Source: Phoronis australis
Taxonomy: Eukaryota; Phoronida; Phoronidae
Assembly: GCA_002633005.1 (NCBI GenBank)
Contig: NMRA01000528.1
Location: 242,481 to 301,955, forward strand
Direction of reading: 5' to 3'
Length of the DNA stretch: 59,475 nucleotides
Position 1 is the first letter of the stretch. Each line of letters begins with the position of its first letter. Positions 11,946 to 23,438 of the stretch are shown piece after piece. A program made the translations under genes and the position numbers. The notes beneath the pieces were generated by a model, which saw only the letters and a list, made by a program, of their open reading frames with translations, had not been told where the DNA came from and did no database searches.

Positions 11946-11959
11946 CCACTAGGGGGCAG
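11946..11959 (+). promoter_or_regulatory. CTCF-consensus core (14/14)
   Basis: CCACTAGGGGGCAG fits the vertebrate CTCF core CCASYAGRKGGCRS at all 14 positions. It lies in a monomer of array A. Binding is inferred from the motif only. Confidence 0.4.
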
Positions 11960-12669
11960 ACCGGTAGCCCGATCCGTCCGAAAGTCGTCATTTTCTGTTG
12001 TCAACTTCACATAAATGCACCAAAGAATTCGATAAAGATCCTTTAGAGCAAAAAAAACTGCCACTAGGAGGCGTTACAGTATTCCAAGTCATCAGAAAAT
12101 CATCGTCAGCCGTCCTCTTCAGAACATGTATGCCAATTTTCAAAATCATTCCTGGAGAGGTTTGGTTGATAGAACGTTGGACGCCAAAAACAGATTAGAA
12201 AACACCCGAAAATGGCCACCAGGTTGCTCAAACTACACCGAGTCCGTCCGAAAACGGGGGGATGGCATCACCTCACTAATAGATGTGTAACTGCCAAATT
12301 TTATGAAAATCCGTTGAGGGCCTCCAAATCTACAGAGGTAAGCGTAAAAAATAAAAACTGCCATTAGGTGGCACATCAGCAGTCGGAGGGGTACGAAATT
12401 CGTTGTCATCCGTCGTCACCTTCATGAGAACATATCTGCCAAATATCTAAAGATCAAATGAGAGGGGTTTAGGAGATACAGCCATGGGCGCAAAAAGAAA
12501 AAAAAATGCCACAAAAAGGCGCCACAGTTGTCGAAATCGTCAAAAAATCATCGTCAGTCGCTCCTTTCACAGTTAGAATATATATGCCAATTTTCAAAAT
12601 CATCCTTAGAGCGGTTTGGTTGATAGAACGGCGAACGCCAAAAAACAGACTCGAAAACAGTAAAAATAG

Positions 12670-12683
12670 CCAGTAGATGGCGC
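12670..12683 (+). promoter_or_regulatory. CTCF-consensus core (14/14)
   Basis: CCAGTAGATGGCGC fits CCASYAGRKGGCRS at all positions. One-mismatch relatives on the same strand start at 12361, 12815, 15138, 17494, 17744 and 18304. Confidence 0.4.
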
Positions 12684-13639
12684 AAAGCAACTCGAATCCG
12701 TCGGAAAACGGAATGATGTCATCATTTCACTAATAAATGCCGAACTGCCAAATTTTATGAAAATCTGTTGAGGATATCCGAAGATACAGAGGCAAGCGTA
12801 AAAAACTAAAATTGCCACTAGGGGGAACGGCGGTAGCCGGAGAAGTCGAAAATTCGTTATCGTCTGTCGTCAGCTTCATAGGAACACGTCTGCCAAATCT
12901 CATCAAGATCCTGTGAGGGGTTTAGGACATACAGCTGCGGACGCCGGACGCCGGACAACGTACGGCCAGAAAGAGATGACGAAAATAAGCGACCACATAT
13001 AAATATGTGGATGCATAAAAAACAAACGCTAACCCGCACTGTTTTCACGGGGCAGTTTTCATTCGTGTCGATGAGTTTACCTTCGACCTCCAGTTTGTTT
13101 AAAGGTTGCCAGTAACGTAATCAACAAGTCTGTGCATTCACCCAAAGATCTGGGCAGTTAGTGCAGACCACGTTTTAGGTACAATATGGGAATATGACCA
13201 ACAAACACGAGCCTGGTTCGGAAAATAAAAAAAACATGTAAAATTCTCAATACCAATAATGCAATGGGCCAAAACTGGAAAGGTATTTGCAGGAAGTCAT
13301 CTTATAAAAGGATTTCAATGAAAACCGAAAACGGGTCAAATGGCAGCCACCGGCCAGAAAACGGAATTCAAACGAGTCACGCCTAAAACAATCTGATCGC
13401 AGATGTCCTCCACCGACTGTCGTTATGAAACACCGAAGCTAAATCATTTCGGGATGGCCACCGTATCAGGCATGCCGTCTTGATGGTCGAACGCCTGATA
13501 ACCATTCGCCTGATAAACACGCCAGCTCACCACGAAGGCTGATATGACTTAGTGTACTTCAACGTTATTTGTCAAACGCCAATACAACCTCCTATGGTGT
13601 TATTAACCTACGGTGATACTGGACTCGTTATCAGAACCA

Positions 13640-13958
13640 CACGTCAGGACCAAACAATTATAATATGAGGACCTATAATCTATCACGACAGGACATTAAA
13701 TTTTTCAGGACATGACTTAAATTGATCACGTGGGTACTTCATCACATGAGGACTCAATTTATCATGTGAGAACTCAATATTGATCACGTCAGGACTCAAA
13801 ATTCATCAAGCCAGAACTCATAATTCATAAGGCCAGGAATTATAATTTATCAGGTCAGGACTTATAGTTTATCAGGTCATTTCTGATAATTCATTCCGCC
13901 AGGACTCAAAATTCATCAGGTCAGGATTGGAAATTTCACACGACAGGACCGCAAATTT
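13640..13958. repeat. Degenerate minisatellite, ~27-bp unit
   Basis: About eleven imperfect copies built on TCAGGACTCAAAATTCATCA, with spacing of roughly 25-30 bp and internal variants such as ATCACGTGAGGACTCAA. It is noncoding. Confidence 0.75.
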
Positions 13959-13959
13959 A

Positions 13960-14850
13960 AGGTATCTCGAGCCTGTTTTAGTTGCCTCCATTCTAACTCG
14001 TATATCAACTAATATGAAGTTTGGAAAGTTTCAGCGAAATCCACCATGCTGTTTTCGAGAACTACCTAAGTTCAAATAAAGTCGAGTTGCCGAAGCCGAG
14101 AAGAAGCCGAAAAGTGAAAATCTCAAAGTCTTCAGTTAACTATTCGGTGAAAACTTGTTTTCGGTAAATATAACCTATACATGCCTTAACCATGTTAGCT
14201 ATTTCAACATTCACTGGCTATGTCCACAGAATTTGCAGTGCATAATTAAGTTAATTGTCACTTAAACGTACCGTTCCCAGCCATGACATAACGTTTAATC
14301 GTCGTGAGAGACCGTCCGGAGTTGGTATATGGTGCAACTCGGGACGGTCTGGGGTCTACAGAAAACCACAGTTCAAGTGTGAGACTACACCAATGTGATA
14401 AACGAGAGTAGTTCTATTTGCTGCATCAGCTGCTGGTATGCTTATATCTTTTATGACACACAATGTGTGACTGGGCAAAGCGTTTTCAAAATAATGTGGA
14501 TAAATCAGTGGAGTGTGAGACCCCTGAGGTCCCTGTCAAGTCCTCACGGCAATTTTACGTTATGAGGTGGGATTAACTGTTACTGTTGTTGACCTACTTA
14601 AAAGTAGGTCAGAGTTCACTGTTGTACATGTACACACAGTCACGACTGGCACGAAACCAAGTAAGAAATGGATAGCAAAAATTCAATCGGTGGTTAACGC
14701 ATGTCGTTGGCATTAGATCGAAACAGTGAAATGTCAATTTAATAATTGAATTAAACAATTTGAGTGAGGATTTATCTCTTTTCTCAACTTCCTGTGTTCA
14801 TGACCACAGAGCTAGGCGTGAGGCTACTCCTAGCATTCGTTGCCACAAGG
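13960..14850. other. Noncoding gap between arrays A and B
   Basis: No repeat of the array family, no coding frame. The inverted word CGGAGTTGGTATAT...GACCGTCC near 14310..14350 is too short to interpret. Confidence 0.4.
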
Positions 14851-15502
14851 TCGCACCGGTAGTGAGATCTGTCCAAAAGCAGTGGTCGTCCATTTTCAAC
14901 ATTATATAAATACAATTGCTAAATCTACTTAAGATTCTACAAACGGTTTAGGAGATACAGCTATGTGCGCAAAAATACCACAAGAAGGCGCCACAGTAGT
15001 CGAAGACGTTGGAAAATCATCATGAGCCGTCCTCTTCATAGCAAGAACATGCATGCCAATTTTCGCAATCATCCTTAAAGCGGTTTGGTTGATAGAGGGG
15101 TGGAGGCCAAAAACAGACTCGAAAACAATAAAAATGGCCAATAGGTGGCGCAAACTACGTCGAATCCGTCCGGAAACGGGAGGATAGCGTCATCTCACTA
15201 ATAGATGCCTACATGTATATGCCTAATTTTATGAAAATAAGTTGAGAACATTTGAAAATACAGGGGTAAACGTAAACAACTAAAATTGCTACTAGGGTAC
15301 ACGCCAGTAGTCGGATCCATCCGAAAGTTCGCTCATGCCGCCCCATCTACGAAAGAAACACACGTGCAAAATTTCATGAACATACAATAAACGCTTTTAG
15401 AGATAGAGTAGCGGACGTTGGACGCCAGACGGACGCCACCCGGATGGACGGACGGAAATGACGGCGTAATGTGTCCACATATAAATATATGGGCATATAA
15501 AA
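14850..15502 (+). repeat. Tandem array B, left-truncated copy
   Basis: Four to five monomers of the same ~145-bp family end with the shared tail: GGACGTTGGACGCC, GGACGGACGGAAATGACGG, the ATATAAATATAT palindrome and a short A-run. The usual left end (AGAGCAACGC) is missing. The core at 15138 (CCAATAGGTGGCGC) misses the CTCF consensus by one base. Confidence 0.75.
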
Positions 15503-15509
15503 ACCCGAC

Positions 15510-16990
15510 CAATAGGTTAAGATGGAAATTGCGGAATGGGACAAGATTGCGAATTCTTTTTGTGGAAGAAAACTGCACTTTTTTTCTGCAAAACTGTTTC
15601 TCATTTGAACACAACTCAAGTCCACCGATTCATTAATTTCAGGGTGAATGTTGTTAACACACCGCCACCATCTCAACATATGTCACATAAGATGCATCAA
15701 CACGACCTCATGGTTCCAGCACTCGGAAAACACTATTGAGCAAAATGTTGGCTCCATGTAACTTAGACGCATGGGCAGAAATAACTGACAAACACGATGT
15801 TTTCGAAAGTGCCAGCGAAGACGCTGCTAACGAAAAACTTCAGTTACACATTTGGCCTACATGTATATTCCACTTGGTAGGAAATTTGTCCCCCAATGCA
15901 AAAATCCAAGTAATATTTTGGTTGAAAAAATACGGGGATTACTTCCAGTGACCAACATTGCATGGGAACGTTAAAAGCCCCAGGTTACAGCCTCTCAGGT
16001 ACTTTAATCTGGACTGCGAAAACGTAAAATCACTGAACCACATTATCCAAATATTCGGTCTATGCTAACTCAAGACATCGATTACAGGAAACGAGCCAAC
16101 AAAAGTGCAATGAATTGCAATGTCAGCTGACATTCATTAATCACATATATTTAGATATCAGTGCTTGTAGATCCAAACCCAGTAGCGGCACACTTTACAA
16201 ATAGAAAATGCAAGGTCGCAGTGGACAGGATCCTTCGATGCCAGGAACACCGATCCAGTTTTTGTGTGCAGTTGGTCGATTTCCGCATTAACGATGATTT
16301 CAGGGCAATAAAATACTGAGTGGAATAATAATTTATCTTGTACTAAACCTGGCGATGTTTCGATATGTTTGACTTTCAGAAATTGAAGTGCCGATAAAGG
16401 TTATGTTGAACTATTTTTTTCACCCCAAGAAATACCATAAAATATTTAACACGATGTTATTGCTTAGGTTTTGTCCAACAAGTCTAGACGACAGGACTAT
16501 TTCGAGTACTATAGAACAGTCATTAGCAAAGCCAGTTAACGAGTGGAGTTATGAAATACACCCACGACCAGCTTATGACAAGTGACAGGCAGGCTTGGAA
16601 TTCAGTAACGGATGTCTGTCGAATCTACCCGAACACCACTGGTGCCAAAAATTAAATGTTTTCAGCAACGAAAACAAACTAACTTAAAAATAGACCATAA
16701 ATTATACTTTAGTGGCTGGAATAACCAACGTAAACTGTGCATAATTCTGTGCCATTTATTAAAATCTGAAGCATTGTGCTAGAAATGGAAGATAATTCAT
16801 AGACCACTTTTTGCGGCTACCTCTTGGGGCCGTTTTTGTAACCTTCTTACAGGCAAATTGCACCATGCAGCCAAGTGTAACTTTTAGAAAATACAATTTA
16901 AGAGTTAATCTTGATGACTGAGCAATAAAAAAATCATGTTGCAAAATGAAAGTATAGGTCATAAAAAGAGATATTATGGATTAAAATTCT
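15510..16990. other. Noncoding between arrays B and C
   Basis: Several 60-75-codon frames occur but none has a domain, splice context or compositional support. No shared repeat was recognised. Confidence 0.4.
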
Positions 16991-16995
16991 TAATA

Positions 16996-18690
16996 AGAGC
17001 AACGCGGAGCATTGAAATGCGCCCAAGAATGCATCGCAAATGGTGTGCTTTTAGGGTTATTTATTTGTATCGTAAAAATGGCCGCTGGATGGCCAAAAAC
17101 GTACAATCCATCCAAAAACTTGTTCATGCCATATTTTACAAAAATCTCTCAAGGAACTTCAGTAAAACAAAGGAAAACAGAATAAAATGAAATTGCCACT
17201 TGTGGAAACAGCGTCCATTGGATCCGCCTGAAAGTCGTCGTCTGTTATGTTCATATGAATACACTTACCAATTTTAACAAAGATCCTGCAGTGGGTTTAG
17301 AAGAAACATCCATGGGCACAAAACAAAACAAAACTAACATTAGGAAGCGCCAAAGTAGTCAGTCGCCATCATCAAACGTCATCTTCACACTCAAAACTAA
17401 CACGCCAATTTTTAAAACAATCCCTAGACTGAATGATTTGGTTAATAGAGGGGTGGACGACAATAACAAGATTTGAAAACTCCAAAAAAATGGCCACTAG
17501 CTGGCGCAAAATACCTAGATTCCATCCAAAAACAGGAGGATAGCATCATCTCACCAATAGATGCCTATATTCAAAACTTTATGAAAATCTGTTGAGGGCC
17601 TTTGAAGATACAGAGGTAAACTTAAAAAATTAAACTCCGAAAGTCATCGTCGTCTATTGTCAACATCATATAAATACACTTGCTAAATTAAGTAAAGATC
17701 TTTCAAACGGTTTAGAAGATACAGCCATGAGCGCAAAAATCTGCCACTAGGAGGCGCCACAGTAGTCGACGTCATCGGAATATCATCGTCAGCCGTCCAC
17801 TTCATAGTAATAACATAAATGCCAATTTTCACAATTATCCTGAAAGCGGTTTGGTTGAGAGACGAATGGATGCAAAAACATATTCGAAAACTGTAAAAAT
17901 GGCCACTGGTGGGACACACCAGGTAGAATTCATCTGAAAACAGAGAGATAGCGTCAACTCATTAACATGCCTGTATGCCAAATTTTATGAAAATACGTTG
18001 AGGACCTTTGAATATACAGAGGTAAACGCAAAAAAAAATAAAATTGCCACTAGCTAGGTGGCACACCAGTAGTCAAATCTGTCCGAAAGCCGTTGTCCTT
18101 CGTTGTTAACATGATATAAAACACTAAATTTAGTAAAGAACGTGCCAACGGTTTAGGAGATATAGCCATAGGAGCAAAAACAAAACAAAACTGCCACAAG
18201 GAGGCGCCACAGTAGTCGAAGTCGTCGGAAAAAGATCGTCAGCCGTCCACATCATACTAAGAGCATACATACCAATTTTCAGAATCGGAAACAGTAAAAA
18301 TGGCCTCTAGGTGGCGCAAATTACGTCGAATCTGTCCGAAAATTGGAGTATATCGTCACCCCACTAATAGATGAGTATACAACAAATTTTATGAAAATCC
18401 GTTTAGGACTTTTGAAGATACAGAGGTAAACGTAGAAAACTAAACTTCCCACTTGGGGACACACCGATGGTCAGATCCGTCCAAAAGATCGCTCATGCTG
18501 TCCCATCCATGGAACTTTGGAAGGAATGCATGTGCAAAATTTCTTGAACATACAGCAAGGCATTTTGGAGATAGAGCAGCGGACGCCGGACAGCAGACGC
18601 TGAACGTACGAAAAGACGGACGGACGGGCGGACGGACGGAGATGACGGCATAATTCGCCCTTATATAAAAATGTTGGCGCATAAAAAATG
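16996..18690 (+). repeat. Tandem array C, full-length copy
   Basis: It starts with the same AGAGCAACGCGGAGC left end as array A and ends with the same GC-rich GACGGACGG tail, GAGATGACGGCATAAT and an A-run near 18685. About eleven monomers lie between. Cores at 17494 (CCACTAGCTGGCGC), 17744 (CCACTAGGAGGCGC) and 18304 (CCTCTAGGTGGCGC) each miss the CTCF consensus by one base. Matching length and both ends with array A argue that 1.7-1.8 kb is the full-length form of this element. Confidence 0.78.
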
Positions 18691-18699
18691 AAATTTTTC

Positions 18700-19205
18700 T
18701 CCTTCTCACCAAACCAAGTCTAAAAAAATCTGTGATTTTGGGTATAGACTCTACCTGTTGGTCTTTAAAAGGAGCCACTCTAAAAGTTTGTTGTCCCTCA
18801 CCACGGCAAGAAAATCACCACAACCATATTCACTTCTGATAGAAATCTTCGAATTTTGTTTTACGTCCAAAAACAAAACGTACCCGTAAGCAACAGGCAA
18901 GCTCGGAATTCCATATTAGCTGCGGGAGAGTTTTCGACTCAAGTCACTTTAAGTAGCGTGTGAAGGCAAATTCGCTTAATCGATCCAATCTGAACCGTTA
19001 GAGGAGCCTGCCGTGCGTTGGATCCGATTTAACGTAAATCGAAATGTATCTCGTCATGCGTTAACTCACAATACAATCGATTCAACGCAAATGAGAGAGT
19101 GACATAAAATTGTGCACGTGCAGATCCAGGCTCCTGAGTCTGTATTCGTCCAAAATTTAATGCGTGAATTCATGTTTTATATTCTCTGATTTCATACAGT
19201 TTGAT
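18700..19205. other. Noncoding, nothing recognised
   Basis: No frame, repeat or motif of note. Confidence 0.4.
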
Positions 19206-19209
19206 ATCA

Positions 19210-19355
19210 CATGGCGCAACACTGAAAAAAGTGGGGGTGGGGGGCTAAAGCCCCCTCAGCCACCCTGTGGTGCATCGCCTGTTGACCATGTGGGGCCTAG
19301 CACTAAAAAAAGTGGGAGGCTATAGCCCCCAGCCCCCTATGGTGCGCCGGCTATG
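19210..19355. mobile_element. Two adjacent foldback elements (family B)
   Basis: Units at 19210..19286 and 19287..19355 each contain a left arm with CACTRAAAAAAGTGGG and a complementary GC-rich right arm (CCCCCTATGGTGCGCC type). They resemble 5807..5882 and abut a family C MITE, so three short elements lie nose to tail. Confidence 0.55.
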
Positions 19356-19358
19356 TAT

Positions 19359-19525
19359 CAGGGGCGGATCCAGGGTTTTGAGTTTGGAGCGCCAGGGAAG
19401 AGTATTATCCAGGATTTTGCCCGTCAGACATTCGCACTCCCGAATTGCCCAGCGGAATCTGGGAGAATTTTAAGGGGGGGGGGGAGGGGCATGGCCCCCT
19501 TGGCCCCCTCTTAATCCGCCACTAG
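19359..19525 (+). mobile_element. MITE family C, copy 2
   Basis: GGGGCGGATCCAGGG at the left, TTAATCCGCCACT at the right, inverted relative to the copy at 9842..10006. No coding content. Confidence 0.65.
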
Positions 19526-19529
19526 ATAT

Positions 19530-20330
19530 ATTAACTACATTACGACAAAGTCTTTAAAAAATACTACGCAAACCCTGCCTCAACAACGCCGCCAATTGTC
19601 AAGAAAGACCACAGCGCACATCTGGCTCAGAATAATATTATGAACAAACACCAGCTATGTTCAAAAAGAATGCAGTTCCACTGAAGTTACAGCGTTTTTC
19701 GAAACTTACAGTGAAGCCATTATTTAACTGAGATCTTGTGAGAAGTTGTCATTTTATAGCAGAAATGACAATGCAATTGTTGGATTACGTGTTATAAATG
19801 GACACACAGTTTGATCGTGGAAATACTTATGACCAATTTAGTTAGTTAGATTAACCATCTTAGGATGAAAGAAACAGCGAACTTGTTAGGAAATTTCACT
19901 AGTCAGACCTGCCTGGCTAGGCTTCTACATGTGTATTTTCAAGACAGGCACAGCCAATGTAGGCCATCGCTGAAAGTGCAATTACAAGTTTCACCACTCG
20001 GGCTTGTTTCATTGAAGTGTTTTTCTCAACGAGTCTAAACCGAGACTTGTGACGTTGTGGCGTCAGGCTCCTCTTGGGACTCTGACGTAAAACATCGATT
20101 TTTTGTAATTAATAGGCCCCAGCTGTTGTATACAGTTCCAAGCAACTTAATAGTATACAACTCTCAATCCCTAAATGATAAGTTTCTGGCTTTTTAGTAC
20201 AAGATATACATTTTACACTAGTAAATATTTTGAGTAATTGAGGTCAAGGGTGCATATGTAGTCATTCCACAGCCACAGGCTTCACATTAAAATGGCTTTA
20301 GGTTTAGGAGCGCGATTTTGTAGCACTCCA
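19530..20330. other. Noncoding, nothing recognised
   Basis: AT-rich. No supported frame or repeat. Confidence 0.4.
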
Positions 20331-20334
20331 GTCA

Positions 20335-20640
20335 CATGCGTCCTGAGCTTCTGATCGCCCCCAATACACTAGATATACATATATATGCTACAAGGTACAG
20401 TATGGCACTCGAGTCTAGAAATTCCACGGGTGCTTCAATTCATATCAAACACAGAACTCAATAAATTTACACAAAACGGGTTCAACAAATCATGAGCAAT
20501 TGGTCTTTCCTCTAATACCTTTACCGGTGTCGTGCTCTATGGAGTTCGTAACAAATTCTTAGTCAAACCACAAAAATCTTCCTGAAAACCCCACGCGTAC
20601 TAACTCTAAAGCTTTTCAACAAGTTTGAAAGGAAAAAGGA
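20335..20640. mobile_element. MITE family A, copy 2 (diverged, inverted)
   Basis: The left end reads GCGTCCTGAGCTTCTGATCG and continues with CCCAATACACTAG. The reverse complement of 20400..20620 aligns with 4640..4820, sharing ATTTTTGTG, GGTATTA, AAATTTATTGAGTTxTGTGTTTGATAT and GTGGAATT. The far terminus is too diverged to place exactly. Confidence 0.55.
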
Positions 20641-20992
20641 ACGCCGAAATCGCTTGATAAAGGAGTAAGTTTCACTTTGCCACAAGAAAACCAAGAAAAT
20701 ATTGATTAGGTTATTGCACAGACACCATCTAAGCCGGCACAGGCATTCTCATCGCCTGCTATCTAAGTTGACCGATTACGTAACCAAACAAATAACACAT
20801 ACATGTACAATACAGACATGCATTTCAGGAAACGCTCAACACGAAACGGCAAGGATTTAGTGGGACTGCTTGGAAAACGCTTTCTGACGCACCAGTTATG
20901 GGTTCAGCACACCGGTTTCAACACACAAAAATACAAAGAAAGAATACAACTCATATGTTTACTGAGGCATGCATTAGTATATTGTAGGTCAA

Positions 20993-21208
20993 GGGCGAAC
21001 CCGGGGCAAAAAGGTCAACCTCAGTGAAACAAAAAGTCCGAGCAAACGAGATAAAAGTCCTAACAGTCCACAGGAATTCGACGCGGATGCACAATTTGTA
21101 GGCCTGGGACCTGGTGGCCCCGTGTTTTTCAGTCCTCGTTGCTTTTTTCAGTAAAAGGTCTGCACACCGAAAAATTCGAGCCCCCATGTATTTGAGGCTG
21201 GGTGCGCA
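20993..21208. mobile_element. MITE family E, copy 1
   Basis: It shares with 26713..26913 the order AAAGGTC, GAGTTAACGAGA-type, AGGAATTCG, GTAGGCCTG, GTGGCCCCG, AGTCCTCGTTG, CAGTAAAAGGTC, CCGAAAAA and the end GGCTGGGTGCGCA. Ends of the GGGCGCACCC / GGGTGCGCA type are inverted. A fragment of the same right end lies at about 54450..54490. Confidence 0.6.
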
Positions 21209-21421
21209 TGAGAATGTACTAATCTGAGCGACGAGAGCGAACGACAAGTGACACGTATCAGATATCGCAACATTAATGGGTAAGCTTGCATGTTATCTCA
21301 AACCTGGTCAGAAAAAATATTGCCCTGGAACAAATGCAATGCCAATGCATAGTAAGCGTTACACATGAATGCAAAGTTTAAATCGTACACTCAGCTTTAA
21401 AGACTTAAAAGTAGTACTCAC

Positions 21422-21470
21422 ACGAATATGAGACAAGGCTCACGAACACCAGTGCGAAAACGGTCTGCAT
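21422..21470 (-). CDS. Signal-peptide exon, probably exon 1 of the Ly6 gene
   Basis: On the minus strand ATG opens MQTVFALVFVSLVSYS, a compact hydrophobic signal peptide, followed by a consensus donor GTGAGT (21421..21416) in phase 1. The next exon of a matching gene must start in phase 1, and the Ly6 exon at 4181 does. The join gives SYSYALECYSC, with a plausible signal peptidase site after YA and the domain starting at once. The intron would be about 17.2 kb and contains the tandem arrays. The exon could belong to another gene whose later exons I have missed, so the link is less certain than the exon itself. Confidence 0.55.
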
Positions 21471-21719
21471 TTTGATTGTTCAGAGAGAGGTAGCTGAAAC
21501 ACACGACTTACAGTAACAACGGCCAAGCGAGAGAAGAAATGCCACGCCTTGATAGAAGATTTCTGCGCATGCCCGCCAGTAGGCAGTCTTCGTTTAAGTT
21601 CCTTGATCATTAGGAAACGTCGCTTGATTTGATTGGCCGGATTGCTGTCACACCAAGACAGCCCTGTGAACAAATGAATCCCTGCTTTCTCATTAGAATA
21701 ATCTAAAGGCTGCAAGAAA

Positions 21720-22210
21720 TAGATAAAACATCATTTACAAGGTAATTGTTCTTTTTTCCTTTGCTTTGCCAAACATGTTAAAGTTTAGATTATATCATTC
21801 TTAATCTATACCTCACTTTAGTTTCTGCCATTATTGCATCGGTAGTTTATATTGTAATACCTAGATATTTGTACACATTTTACATCTAGACATAGAATTA
21901 ATTTGTTGATACTAGAAACGGGTTGGTGTTTCGCTCATGCAGTGAGATAAATTGTTGAATACTTAGTTTGTTTTTTATTCACTAGATATAGGTGGCTTTC
22001 ATGCAAGCGGCTCCTTCGCCCTTTGAAAGTCTCCTTTCCTTATTTTTGATATTTGAAAGTAATTAATGACTATTAAAGGTATAGTCTTAGAAAAACCTTA
22101 ATTGTTCACCTTTGACTAACAAGTCCCACTCTTGTCATTTTAAGTTGTGTTTAGTAAGTAGGAACGACTTGTGTAGACGCACGACTATTTTTATTATGAA
22201 TGACCAAATA
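21720..22210. other. Possible retroposon 3' end before a microsatellite
   Basis: AT-rich noncoding sequence runs into CAAATAAACTATCTATC. An AATAAA-containing end followed directly by a tetranucleotide tail is the usual look of CR1/L2-type non-LTR or SINE 3' ends. No coding part remains. Confidence 0.3.
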
Positions 22211-22213
22211 AAC

Positions 22214-22267
22214 TATCTATCTGTCTATCTGTCTGTCTGCCTGCCTGCCTGCCTGCCTGCCTATCTA

Positions 22268-22357
<90 letters not shown>

Positions 22358-22384
22358 ACTATCTATCTATTTGTCTACTTATCT
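22214..22384. repeat. CTAT/CTGT/CTGC tetranucleotide microsatellite
   Basis: About 170 bp: CTAT and CTGT units, then five CTGC, a (CT)n block, then more than fifteen CTAT. The 112-codon frame through it is only the satellite read as YLSI repeats. Confidence 0.95.
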
Positions 22385-23147
22385 TGTTATAATGTTACTC
22401 TGCACATACGCCATTCTAAGAACCCTATTAGCAGTATAATACTAAGCTAAGCGTACAACGTGCAGGGGAAAGTTTTGAATCATTGAGCTCAGTGTGCACA
22501 ATCAAAAAAGGGCACGGGCATGGTAAAGCAATCACTGTGGAGTGTAGCTTGTGGTTGTTGGGAGACACTGACCTGCTTTGCCAAAGATTTTACAATATCT
22601 TTGGCTTTGCTCAATTAATTGACTTCATTTTTATCAGTTCTGTCAATCATGCGCCACATAAAATAGCACCGTCTAAGGCGCAAATTCTAGTATAAATGAA
22701 CTCCCTAACGTAGGTCACCCCTCCAAGCGGTGTCGTCACCTGGTGACTGTCACAGGACCATCCATCCTCGATTTTGGGGCCGAATATCGCCCCATGAACC
22801 TCTGCAAAATATCATGAGAAATTACCCTCACGAAGGCCAAAACTTCCCTCTCGAATATGGCGTGTTATGTGTTGAAAAATTCAATGTTCAAAAAATTAGG
22901 TTTGATGTAATTATGCGTATTCGATACCTTATATTTATATTTGATCTTATAATATGTACATTTGATGTCAAAATATTTGTATTCCATAATGAAAATACTT
23001 ATGTGCGATAACTTAGTATATATGTTCGATGTTTCATTTTATATGTTCGATGTTTCGTTTTATGTGTTCGATGTTTCTTTTGATATGTTCAATAACGGAA
23101 TTATGGGTATTATGAAACGACGTCCCTGATTGGTTCCTATTAAATAA

Positions 23148-23369
23148 ATGGCGGCTACCGAAGAAGAGTTGCTTCCTCATTTTTTCGACAATTTAGCCCA
23201 TTTCATCGATATTTGTGAACACGAATTCAGTTCATGCGATTCAGAGGTGGTTAATGATGCTATGCAACAGATAGATGCCTATTTATACGCCCTTAAGTCC
23301 ATTGACGAGCGATTTCGCGAGGAACTCGGTTCTGACCCTAACCAGCCAACGATATCAATGGCACCATAG
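23148..23369 (+). CDS. Small acidic protein, unknown, inside the 1.2-kb element
   Basis: 73 residues from an ATG in good context (AAATGGCGG). It is acidic and helix-prone: EEELLPHFFDNLAHFID, then EVVNDAMQQIDAYLYALKSI and ERFREELG. Three cysteines, no membrane segment, no signal peptide. It has the composition of a real protein, unlike the AT-rich arms around it. It could be a first exon whose stop is normally spliced out, but no good donor precedes the TAG. Confidence 0.4.
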   Translation: MAATEEELLPHFFDNLAHFIDICEHEFSSCDSEVVNDAMQQIDAYLYALKSIDERFREELGSDPNQPTISMAP

Positions 23370-23438
23370 ACTATAGTACATCTGTTGTCTATAATCTATG
23401 ATGGCATGATATAGGGTAAAGTGAAAACGTGCATTTTA

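Larger units (their letters stand above)
11201..13025 (+). repeat. Tandem array A of a ~145-bp monomer with CTCF-like cores
   Basis: About a dozen diverged monomers follow one another. Each has roughly the order TGCCAATTTT(A)TGAAAATC, a GGTTTAGGAGATACAG-type segment, an AAAA run, then GCCACTAGGNGGCGC and TCCGTCCGAAA. The last core is followed by a GC-rich tail (GGACGCCGGAC repeats), GAGATGACG, a small palindrome (CCACATATAAATATGTGG, 12990..13010 region) and a short A-run. The same left end (AGAGCAACGCNGAGC) occurs at 16996 and the same tail ends arrays B and C. This is therefore a defined repeat family and not a local satellite. It carries no open frame. Confidence 0.8.

Noticed and set aside
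21440-21715. 91-codon minus frame overlapping the signal-peptide exon
   Set aside because: Different start and frame extension upstream with no support; the short ATG exon with the GTGAGT donor explains the region better.
22112-22450. 112-residue frame of LSLSL/YLSI repeats
   Set aside because: It is a CTAT/CT microsatellite translated; no protein meaning.
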